This document shows, one piece after another, positions 6,555 through 12,040 of a stretch of 12,040 nucleotides of DNA. The translations under genes and the position numbers were made by a program. The notes below the pieces were generated by a model. That model was given only the letters and a program-made list of their open reading frames with translations. It searched no databases and was not told the DNA's origin. Every line of letters starts with the position of its first letter. Position 1 is the first letter of the stretch. This DNA comes from Candidatus Bathyarchaeota archaeon (lineage in GTDB: Archaea > Thermoproteota > Bathyarchaeia > TCS64): the NCBI GenBank assembly GCA_014729945.1, contig WJJC01000100.1:1-12040 (forward strand), in the 5' to 3' direction.

Positions 6555-6565
6555 CCTATATAACC
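6555..6565 (+). promoter_or_regulatory. TATA box ahead of the coiled-coil reading frame
   Basis: CCTATATAACC is a good TATA-like box. Twenty-six bases past its centre is about 6586, next to the ATG at 6583 and the GTG at 6586. The box and start are spaced as for other leaderless genes in this window, which argues that the reading frame downstream is, or was, expressed. Confidence 0.5.
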
Positions 6566-6598
6566 GCCACCCTATTTTCCATATGGTGTACCACAACG

Positions 6599-6910
6599 TC
6601 GGATAATCCCTGGGAAGACCTAAAACACAGCGATTACCGCGCCCTAATAAAAGAGGCGAAGAAACAATTAGAGAGCTTTGACGCCCAGATAGAGGGAATC
6701 CACAGGATAAGCAACGTCATACTCATCAAGAAAAGCCAAGACGAACTCTATCAGGTTAAAGAAGACCTCCCACTAGAGATGAGTGTAAGCCTCATGGAGA
6801 TAGCGGATGGCTTGAAAGACGGTTTGATAAAGATCGAACGCAGCCTCACGAGACTAGAAGCAAGACTAGATATGATGGAAGACAGTGAACTAAAAGAACA
6901 GTATAGATAA
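6599..6910 (+). CDS. Small coiled-coil protein, start codon out of frame (frameshift or recoding)
   Basis: An open frame of 103 codons ends at TAA 6908-6910 and reads like a real protein: SDNPWEDLKHSDYRALIKEA at the start, many charged residues, and a C-terminal leucine/isoleucine heptad pattern (KDGLIKIERSLTRLEARLDM, about residues 73-92). It therefore probably forms a coiled coil. I do not recognise the family. The frame has no ATG, GTG or TTG between an upstream TAG and codon 61 (ATG 6779). A well-placed ATG at 6583, just after a TATA box, opens a 7-codon frame (MVYHNVG, stop at 6604-6606) that is one base out of register. Removing one base near 6598, or a +1 shift at or before the TAA, would join them. 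Possible explanations are a sequencing or assembly error, a recent mutation, programmed +1 frameshifting, or a 43-residue protein from the internal ATG. Confidence 0.55.
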   Translation, partial: SDNPWEDLKHSDYRALIKEAKKQLESFDAQIEGIHRISNVILIKKSQDELYQVKEDLPLEMSVSLMEIADGLKDGLIKIERSLTRLEARLDMMEDSELKEQYR

Positions 6911-6915
6911 AAAAA
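6909..6915 (-). terminator. T7 terminator of the hydrogenase operon
   Basis: Eight bases after the stop of the last hydrogenase gene the minus strand has seven T in a row (TCTCTTTTTTTATC). A long U tract of this kind is a normal archaeal transcription end. It overlaps the stop codon of the convergent coiled-coil gene. Confidence 0.6.
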
Positions 6916-6923
6916 GAGATATA

Positions 6924-7253
6924 TTAGAGCTCGAAGGTTACTACCTTCTTCTTATACTCCGGTGCTTCCACGTTCTCAAGGGGCTCAATCGCCTCATGCA
7001 TGCATGTCCTGACACAGGCATGACAGTAGATGCACTGGAAGGGACTCCACTCTATCTTCTTCTCATCAGGGTAGACCTTAATCGCCGCTGATGGACATAT
7101 CCTCTCACAGTCCTGACACTGGTCACACTTCACCATGTTGAAGTTGAGCTCTCCCCTTGTCCCGGGTACGGGCTCAGGTTTCTCAAAGGGATACTTGACA
7201 GTGGCGGGTTTACCGAATAGGTTCTCCAGTATGTTTCCTAGAAAGCTGGGCAT
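6924..7253 (-). CDS. echF: Ech-type hydrogenase 2x[4Fe-4S] ferredoxin-like subunit (EchF/NuoI-like)
   Basis: A 109-residue electron-transfer subunit with two complete [4Fe-4S] motifs. The first is Cys43, Cys46, Cys49, Cys53 (KCDQCQDCERICP) and the second Cys74, Cys77, Cys80, Cys84 (QCIYCHACVRTCM). The second motif ends in CMH, not the more common CP. The N-terminus, SFLGNILENLFGKPATVKYP, matches the amphipathic lead-in of NuoI/EchF proteins that docks on the membrane arm. It should pass electrons between soluble ferredoxin (or the flavin subunit) and the small subunit's cluster. It is the last gene of the operon: its ATG lies one base after the stop of the large-subunit gene, behind a GGAGG ribosome site. 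The gene order, ending with NuoI after NuoD, is that of the echABCDEF operon. Confidence 0.9.
   Translation of the reverse strand: MPSFLGNILENLFGKPATVKYPFEKPEPVPGTRGELNFNMVKCDQCQDCERICPSAAIKVYPDEKKIEWSPFQCIYCHACVRTCMHEAIEPLENVEAPEYKKKVVTFEL
6933..6953 (+). terminator. Hairpin plus T-rich tail, possible terminator for the coiled-coil gene
   Basis: GAAGGT (6933-6938), a 4-base loop TACT and ACCTTC (6943-6948) form a perfect 6-bp hairpin, followed by TTCTT. It lies 22 bases after the coiled-coil stop, inside the last codons of the convergent ferredoxin-like gene. The coding requirement there may explain the repeat by chance. Confidence 0.35.
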
Positions 7254-7254
7254 C

Positions 7255-8370
7255 TTAGTCTTCCTCCTCGTTGATATATGTTATACGCTCAGTGCAGCTC
7301 ATACACGGATCTATGCTGTGCACGATGGGAGGAATATCCGCCACCTCGTGACCCACAAGCATACCCAGTAGCGGCGGGATGTTTGGAAGAGTTGGTGTCC
7401 TTATCCTTATCCGCTCCAAGTGTATGGTACCGTTTCCTTTAGCGTAGTAGAAGACCTCTCCACGTGGCTGCTCTGTCCTGTAGATGGCTTCTCCATCCGG
7501 GAACTTGTCGTTCTTTACAGTTATTGGTCCCTCAGGCAGCTGGTTGATGGCTCTCCTGATTAAGTTGATGCTCTGGTAGCACTCGTCAAGTCTCACCAGC
7601 ATCCTTCCCTGGACATCGCAGTTATCATAGACCACTGGCTCGAAATCCAGTTCACCGTAGGCCTCGTAGCCATTATTCCTCATATCCTGAGGAATACCTG
7701 ACGCCCTGATTACTGGCCCGACGGCTCCACTGTGCACCGCCTCGCTCTTGGGCAGTACACCTTTTCCAACGGTCTTGCTCAGGAAGGCTGGGTCTTTTCT
7801 GAATACGTGTGCCCAGTCATCAATCTCTTTCTCTAGTTTGTCCATATCAGTGAGGTATCTGTTGATAAGCTTCTCATCCATATCCTTGGTTACTCCACCG
7901 ATAACCGTGGTCCCCAGATGGATTCTGTGACCGTTAGTAGCCTCAGTCAACTCCAGGACAAGCTCACGGTCTCTCCAAACCTTCATGAAGAGGCTCTCAA
8001 ATCCAACTGCCTCAGCGAATAACCCTATCCAGAGCAGGTGGCTCTGGAGCCGGGCTATCTCCGCCCAGATGGTTCTAAGGTATTTTGCCCTTATTGGTAT
8101 CTCTGTATCCGTCATCTTCTCGATTAGACCCGCGTATGTCTGTCCATGTATGATGTTACAGATTCCGCAGATTCGTTCACATAGGTATAGGTTTCTCCGG
8201 TAGTCATTGAGCTCAGCGGCGCGCTCTATGCCCCTGTGTATGTACCCGATGTTAGGTAATACGTCAACGATTTTCTCCTCATCCACATAGAACTGGAGCT
8301 GTACTGGCTCCGGTAATACGGGGTGCTGAGGACCGAAGGGTATTACGGTTAATTTATTGTCATCACTCAT
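7255..8370 (-). CDS. echE: Group 4 [NiFe]-hydrogenase large subunit (EchE/NuoD-like), catalytic
   Basis: A 371-residue large subunit that should bind the Ni-Fe centre and interconvert protons and H2. Both Cys pairs are present: ERICGIC (Cys68 and Cys71) and DPCMSC (Cys356 and Cys359). It is thus a hydrogenase and not a complex I NuoD, which lacks these cysteines. PFGPQHPVLPEP (11-22), HRGIER (45-50) and GNGTIHLERIRIRTP fit the family. The protein stops 12 residues after the last Cys, with no C-terminal His or cleavable tail, so endopeptidase maturation may not be needed. The frame extends back to 8442, but ATG 8370 is preferred. GGAGGT lies 9 bases ahead of it, the longer version would overlap the previous gene by 80 bases, and SDDNKLTVIPFGPQHP is the expected N-terminus. 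The chosen start overlaps the previous gene by 8 bases, which favours coupled translation. Confidence 0.93.
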   Translation of the reverse strand: MSDDNKLTVIPFGPQHPVLPEPVQLQFYVDEEKIVDVLPNIGYIHRGIERAAELNDYRRNLYLCERICGICNIIHGQTYAGLIEKMTDTEIPIRAKYLRTIWAEIARLQSHLLWIGLFAEAVGFESLFMKVWRDRELVLELTEATNGHRIHLGTTVIGGVTKDMDEKLINRYLTDMDKLEKEIDDWAHVFRKDPAFLSKTVGKGVLPKSEAVHSGAVGPVIRASGIPQDMRNNGYEAYGELDFEPVVYDNCDVQGRMLVRLDECYQSINLIRRAINQLPEGPITVKNDKFPDGEAIYRTEQPRGEVFYYAKGNGTIHLERIRIRTPTLPNIPPLLGMLVGHEVADIPPIVHSIDPCMSCTERITYINEEED

Positions 8371-10174
8371 TCCAATCGCACCTCCAGCATCTTCCAGCCT
8401 CACAATTCGCTTTACTGGTCTCCAGGCATTGCTCCACTTCAACGAAGCTCTTTACCCGTTCATCTGGATCCAGTTCAGGTATCCTGACCTGCGGAGTCTC
8501 TAAGAGCATCTCCTTATCAACAGATCTTGATACGAACTCGCTCATATCAGGCTCAGCGTCTGGTAAACCTTCTCCGCCAAGATACCTGTCGATGCTGCTC
8601 GCAGCTATCCTGCCGTCTCTTAAGGCTGCTATGACGCTTGTGGGTCCGTAAACCGCGTCTCCGCCTGCCCAGACCTTATCCCTGCTAGTCTTCAAGTTCT
8701 CATCTACTACTATCTGACCTCTCCTGTTCACCTCGACGCCCATGCCCATGGGTACCAGGCCATGGTATCCGATGGCTGAGATAACTGTGTCCGCCTTTAC
8801 TGTGGAACCTCTTCCATCCAGGGGAACCGGGCGTCTTCTCCCAGACTCATCTGGTTCTCCCGGAACCATAGCCTGGAAGAATATCTCCAAGGGCTCACCG
8901 GGGGTTATCACCATCTGTGTGCTCAAGAAGTCAAAGTTGACTCCTTCCTCCATTGCACCTTGTATCTCGTGGAGACTTGCAGGCATCTCTCCCTCTGTTC
9001 TTCTATAGTATAGTATTACATCTTCTGCGCCTAGGCGTCTAGCTGTCCTTGCGGCGTCCATGGCGCTGTTACCGCCGCCTATTACTATTACACGGTCTCC
9101 TATATCGGGTGTCTCGTCTCGGACGTTTACTGCGGTAAGGAAGTCCATGAAGTTTATGACTCCTTCACTGTCCTCGCCCTCGCATCTTAAGCTATTACAC
9201 TGATCAGCACCTATTCCCAGGAACACCGCATCATAGCCATCCTCCATTAAGGCGTCTAGATCCTCTATCGGTGTCTCAAGATTGACGTCGGCGCCTACCT
9301 CATTGAGGCGTGCCATTAGCTCCTGATTCATCAGATCCTTTGGTAGCCTGTACTTGGGTATTCCCCACGCCATTGCACCTCCCAGGGTACTTGTCTTCTC
9401 GTATAGGGTTATACTATGACCCTGTAATCCCAGGTAGTATGCTGCCGCTACACCAGATGGACCTCCACCGATTATGGCCACACTTTTTCCCGTGGCTGGT
9501 TTACAGGTTATATCTCGTTGGAGTCCTCCGTTCTGTTCCTGGAATCCGTCTGCCGCGTAACGCTTCAGCAACCTGATCTGTATATGTTTGGCTTCCAGCT
9601 GCTGCCTGCATCCATCCTGACATGGAGCGAAACACACTCTTCCTAGAATAGCTGGTAGTGGCGCTCGCTCTGTTATCGTGTTGTATGCTGCCTCTGGCTC
9701 ATCTCTTTCCACTTCCCTGATGTATTTGGGTATATCCACCATTGCTGGGCATTCCTCGCGGCATGGCCCCAGTTTCCGCATGATTGGTGGCTGTGGGCCT
9801 TCCGCTGGTTTCAGCAAAGTAGATGGGCTGATGTCATTCTTGAGCATCTTTCCACCCAAGTCTACCGCTAGATCGCTAAATTTTAATTCAAAGAGGTCCT
9901 GTGCCTCGTTTTCCGCAATGAATGCTGCCAGGTAGACTCCGGTTATGCTTTTAATTGTCTCATTTTTCTTGGTTAATAGGTGAATTGTCTCGACGTGGTG
10001 ATCCACCTCAAAGTGGTATAGGACCTCTACGTCGGTGTCATTGATGTCTTTGGCTGTTATGGTGAGGAACCTTGCACCCTGATCCTTCATTGCCTCAGTG
10101 GCTGAGATGAGGTTCTCCATGTTTACCTCTTTATTGTATGTTGCCTCAGGTGTCTTTGTTATTTCGTAGATCAT
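8363..10174 (-). CDS. Fusion: EchD/NuoC-like subunit + GltD/NfnB-like Fe-S/FAD/NAD(P)H oxidoreductase
   Basis: A 603-residue two-part protein in the echD position. Residues about 15-115 are a NuoC/EchD domain: YHFEVDHHVETIHLL (53-67), then SITGVYLAAFIAENEAQDLF (76-95) and DLGGKML. This domain links the hydrogenase small and large subunits. After a Pro-rich linker (about 115-135) comes a full glutamate-synthase-small-subunit-like module. It has an Fe-S domain (Cys138, Cys142 and GRVCFAPCQDGC with Cys181, Cys185, Cys189), an FAD site AIIGGGPSGVAAAYYLGL (233-250), a second Rossmann site VIVIGGGNSAMDAARTARR (362-380) followed by YYRRTEGEMP, and the C-terminal FAD contact WAGGDAVYGPTSVIAALRDG (502-521). 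YRR after the second site is the pattern that favours NADPH. The tail has four Cys (583, 591, 596, 599), as in EAxRCLxCD ends. The ATG overlaps the previous stop by one base (TAATG) behind GGAGG. The fused reading frame is continuous, so this is one protein. Confidence 0.88.
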   Translation of the reverse strand: MIYEITKTPEATYNKEVNMENLISATEAMKDQGARFLTITAKDINDTDVEVLYHFEVDHHVETIHLLTKKNETIKSITGVYLAAFIAENEAQDLFELKFSDLAVDLGGKMLKNDISPSTLLKPAEGPQPPIMRKLGPCREECPAMVDIPKYIREVERDEPEAAYNTITERAPLPAILGRVCFAPCQDGCRQQLEAKHIQIRLLKRYAADGFQEQNGGLQRDITCKPATGKSVAIIGGGPSGVAAAYYLGLQGHSITLYEKTSTLGGAMAWGIPKYRLPKDLMNQELMARLNEVGADVNLETPIEDLDALMEDGYDAVFLGIGADQCNSLRCEGEDSEGVINFMDFLTAVNVRDETPDIGDRVIVIGGGNSAMDAARTARRLGAEDVILYYRRTEGEMPASLHEIQGAMEEGVNFDFLSTQMVITPGEPLEIFFQAMVPGEPDESGRRRPVPLDGRGSTVKADTVISAIGYHGLVPMGMGVEVNRRGQIVVDENLKTSRDKVWAGGDAVYGPTSVIAALRDGRIAASSIDRYLGGEGLPDAEPDMSEFVSRSVDKEMLLETPQVRIPELDPDERVKSFVEVEQCLETSKANCEAGRCWRCDWNE

Positions 10175-10617
10175 TATGATGTCTCCTCCTCGGTGGCTGC
10201 GCCTGATAACTTATCTAGGGCCAGTACGACTGCGTCGATTATCTGCTCTGGTCTTGCCGCGCATCCCGGTACATATACGTCCACCGGTATCACGTTGTCA
10301 ATTCCACCCAGTACGTTGGGGCAGTTATGGAATACTCCCCCTGTGCATGCACATGTACCGATTGCTATAACCATTTTTGGGTCCGGTATCTGCTCGTAGA
10401 GGTTTTTGAGTACCTCCTTGTTTCTGTGGTTGACTGCGCCGGTTACCAGTAGTACGTCTGCTTGTTTTGGATCTCCTATGTTTACGATTCCGAATCTCTC
10501 GACGTCGAACTTTGGGGTTAATGCCGCTAGGATCTCTATGTCGCAGCCGTTGCAGCTACCAGCATCATAGTGCATTACCCATAGGCTCTTGAGTCGTGCT
10601 TTCTGTATCAGGGACAT
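10174..10617 (-). CDS. echC: Group 4 [NiFe]-hydrogenase small subunit (EchC/NuoB-like)
   Basis: A 147-residue small subunit carrying the proximal [4Fe-4S] cluster next to the Ni-Fe site. The four expected ligands are Cys22 and Cys25 in AGSCNGCDIE, Cys89 in AIGTCACTGG, and Cys119 in VYVPGCAARPEQI. GDPKQADVLLVTGAVN (48-63) is also typical. Its length is that of short EchC or HycG-like forms, without the extra ferredoxin domain seen in some hydrogenases. The frame runs back to 10707, but that would overlap the EchB gene by 91 bases. ATG 10617 lies in a TAATG overlap with the EchB stop, with GGAGGT shortly before it, and gives the normal N-terminus (ARLKSLWVMHYDAGSCNGCD). I choose it for these reasons. 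It is co-translated with EchB and with the following fusion gene. Confidence 0.93.
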   Translation of the reverse strand: MSLIQKARLKSLWVMHYDAGSCNGCDIEILAALTPKFDVERFGIVNIGDPKQADVLLVTGAVNHRNKEVLKNLYEQIPDPKMVIAIGTCACTGGVFHNCPNVLGGIDNVIPVDVYVPGCAARPEQIIDAVVLALDKLSGAATEEETS

Positions 10618-11480
10618 TAGATTATACCTCCATAGACTAGGACCGCTAGATTCACTAGTATTAGTATGAACCCGACGCTCCATGTGGTTCTGAGCATTTT
10701 CTGCCATGTGAGCCGTGGATAGATGTTATCGATTACTAGGGCCACGAAGAACATGGCTAGGCTGATTGCAGCACCTATCAATGGGTTAGGGGCCCAGAAT
10801 AGACTGAATATCATTAAAGTTGTAGTTAGTTTCGCCCAGTGGCCTAGCTCTATCAGAGCCATAGTGTAGCCGCTGAACTCTGTGAATACGCCTCTAACCA
10901 GTTCCTGGTGTGCGTGTCCACTTCCCGATACATCATAGGGGCTCTTCTTCATCTCGATTACTAGGACAAATTGTAGAGCAACCAGCACCAAGGGTAGAAC
11001 CATCAGTAGTGGTTGGCCATAATTGTAAATGCCTTTGATGGTGAAGCTTCCCGTTACCAAGAAAATGGCTATGTCTGCTAGGAGCATTACCGGCTCATAG
11101 CTCAGCATCGCCAAGAATTCTCTTCTACCACCAAGATAGCTGTATGGACTTTTAGCGTTTAACGCTGCAACCGTCAGGCATACATCGGCGACACCCATTA
11201 TGAAGAGCACCAATAGTAGGTCCTGCTGGAAAGTCACCATACCGGCCGCTACTAGTGCGAAGCCCAGGTAGCTGAATGCCAGTACTGGCTGCAGGTTATT
11301 GCTGATCATGGGATTTTTACCCCAAAGTTTTAGCACATCATAGAAAGGCTGTACTAGGGGAGGACCCACTCTTTCCTGCATCCTGGCAGTTAGTTTACGA
11401 TCCACTCCCGCTAATATACCACCGATTACGGGGGTAGCAAGCGCTAAGATTACTGCTGTTAAAATTGTTAATGTATTCAT
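10617..11480 (-). CDS. echB: Ech-type hydrogenase membrane subunit (EchB/NuoH-like)
   Basis: A 287-residue polytopic membrane protein of the NuoH/HycD/EchB family. This subunit anchors the hydrogenase module to the membrane and forms part of the path between redox chemistry and ion movement. DRKLTARMQERVGPPLVQPF (27-46) is the conserved cytoplasmic loop after the first helix. SPYSYLGGRREFLAMLSYEP (about 111-130) is the second loop, and EMKKSPYDVSGSGHAHQELV (about 176-195) the third. The last is followed by RGVFTEFSGYT; these carry the Glu/Arg/Asp residues of the E-channel region. About eight hydrophobic segments are visible. The ATG at 11480 directly follows the EchA stop, with GGAGGT seven bases before that stop-start junction. 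The size is close to that of other EchB proteins. Confidence 0.93.
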   Translation of the reverse strand: MNTLTILTAVILALATPVIGGILAGVDRKLTARMQERVGPPLVQPFYDVLKLWGKNPMISNNLQPVLAFSYLGFALVAAGMVTFQQDLLLVLFIMGVADVCLTVAALNAKSPYSYLGGRREFLAMLSYEPVMLLADIAIFLVTGSFTIKGIYNYGQPLLMVLPLVLVALQFVLVIEMKKSPYDVSGSGHAHQELVRGVFTEFSGYTMALIELGHWAKLTTTLMIFSLFWAPNPLIGAAISLAMFFVALVIDNIYPRLTWQKMLRTTWSVGFILILVNLAVLVYGGII

Positions 11481-12040
11481 TTAGATTACCTCCACTAAGA
11501 ATAGTGCTATGGTCACGAGGACTCCGAGACCCAGTGCTAGTTTCTCGTAGAAGGCTTCGTCTATGTTTCCCTCAAGGAATATTCCTCCGAGGGTAACTTT
11601 AACCTCCGAGTCTGCTGTTGTCTTAAAGGTCTCGTTATCTGCCGGGATGTTTGCTCCACTCATATAGGGTGAGCTTAGTACTCCACCTTTGCTGCTGGCG
11701 AGCCATGACCCCAACAGGATTACGGCTACGGTTGCGCCCCACAGTGCGAAGACGGGGAAAGTTGTGAACCCGAGGTCGATGCTCAGGTTAGGTGTCGTAA
11801 TTACCACAGGGTATACGTTATTGATCACCGGTACCACCAAGTTGGTGAAGATTAGTGCAGCTCCTAGGCTGATTATTACATCAAGTGCAAGAAGCCCTAT
11901 CATGCTGAATTTATAAGGTGTTTCCAGTTCCTCGTCGTTACTCTTCTCTAGGGTGTTGGGTGTTACGGTCATGTATCCTATCCATTTAGCGTAGTAGAAG
12001 GTGGTTGCTGCGCTACCCAGTACCACCATTATGATTAGGG
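11481..12040 (-). CDS. echA: Ech-type hydrogenase antiporter-like subunit (EchA/NuoL-like), C-terminal part
   Basis: The last 185 residues of an antiporter-like membrane subunit. The frame is open past an internal ATG at 12029 to the window edge, so the gene begins outside. VLGSAATTFYYAKWIGYMT is the end of the NuoL/MrpA-like core: SAxTTFYYxxW is the family pattern in the last core helices. Two more hydrophobic segments follow (roughly IGLLALDVIISLGAALIFT, and FTTFPVFALWGATVAVILLG). SSPYMSGANIP resembles the PYMxGEN motif of EchA/HyfB-type C-termini, and a final helix ALGLGVLVTIALFLVEVI ends the protein. The family pumps H+ or Na+ across the membrane, driven by the hydrogenase module. Since the core is missing, the key Lys/Glu residues cannot be checked. 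The stop codon directly abuts the EchB ATG. Confidence 0.88.
   Translation of the reverse strand, partial: LIIMVVLGSAATTFYYAKWIGYMTVTPNTLEKSNDEELETPYKFSMIGLLALDVIISLGAALIFTNLVVPVINNVYPVVITTPNLSIDLGFTTFPVFALWGATVAVILLGSWLASSKGGVLSSPYMSGANIPADNETFKTTADSEVKVTLGGIFLEGNIDEAFYEKLALGLGVLVTIALFLVEVI

Noticed and set aside
8371..8442. Longer start for the hydrogenase large subunit
   Set aside because: It overlaps the preceding gene by 80 bases and lacks family similarity, while ATG 8370 has GGAGGT nine bases ahead.
8363..10174. Stand-alone glutamate synthase small subunit
   Set aside because: The NuoC-like N-terminal domain and the position between EchC and EchE, with overlapping stops and starts, tie it to the hydrogenase. 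No glutamate synthase large subunit is present.
10618..10707. Longer start for the hydrogenase small subunit
   Set aside because: It would overlap the EchB gene by 91 bases. ATG 10617 has a ribosome site and a TAATG junction with EchB.
7255..12040. Complex I (Nuo/Fpo) instead of a hydrogenase
   Set aside because: The large subunit keeps both CxxC pairs for Ni-Fe binding, and the gene order is that of Ech, with no NuoA/J/K-like genes in the window.
1..12040. CRISPR array, insertion sequence or prophage genes
   Set aside because: No regularly spaced repeats, transposase motifs, terminal inverted repeats or phage structural genes are visible.

Overview
The window looks archaeal. Proximal TATA-like boxes sit about 26 bases ahead of several start codons, so some transcripts appear leaderless or nearly so, while the genes inside the operon at the right carry strong GGAGGT ribosome sites. 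The gene content also fits an archaeon: a short pyruvoyl S-adenosylmethionine decarboxylase, a split Ku/LigD end-joining set and an Ech-type membrane hydrogenase. I cannot name the lineage from sequence alone. An uncultivated archaeon that acquired bacterial-type end joining is the most I would say.

Layout. 1-264 (minus) is the start of a CPA1/NhaP-like cation:proton antiporter cut by the window edge. 515-856 (minus) is a SpeD-type S-adenosylmethionine decarboxylase homologue, divergent from an MFS transporter (945-2216, plus). A small VOC/glyoxalase-fold protein follows (2310-2630, plus).

2659-6425 is a compact non-homologous end-joining island. Ku and an ATP-dependent DNA ligase fused to a C-terminal 3'-phosphoesterase domain form one minus-strand operon with an ATGA overlap. 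A LigD-type polymerase/primase domain is a separate minus-strand gene. Between them, divergent from ku and tail-to-tail with the polymerase, lies a plus-strand gene for a PD-(D/E)XK-like nuclease with a basic, probably winged-helix-like C-terminus. Together these offer end binding, end processing (nuclease, phosphoesterase, polymerase) and sealing.

6583-6910 (plus) holds a small coiled-coil reading frame that has a promoter and a start codon, but the start codon is one frame off. It is unusual, and easy to miss in a plain ORF search.

6924-12040 (minus) is an Ech-type group 4 [NiFe]-hydrogenase operon in the order EchA (partial), EchB, EchC, EchD, EchE, EchF, with stop/start overlaps or very short spacing and a T7 tract at its end. 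The striking point is the EchD position: its NuoC-like domain is fused in frame to a complete GltD/NfnB-like Fe-S/FAD/NAD(P)H oxidoreductase. This suggests a membrane hydrogenase wired directly to NAD(P)H and perhaps to ferredoxin. I regard this fusion, then the nuclease in the end-joining island, as the best candidates for something undescribed.
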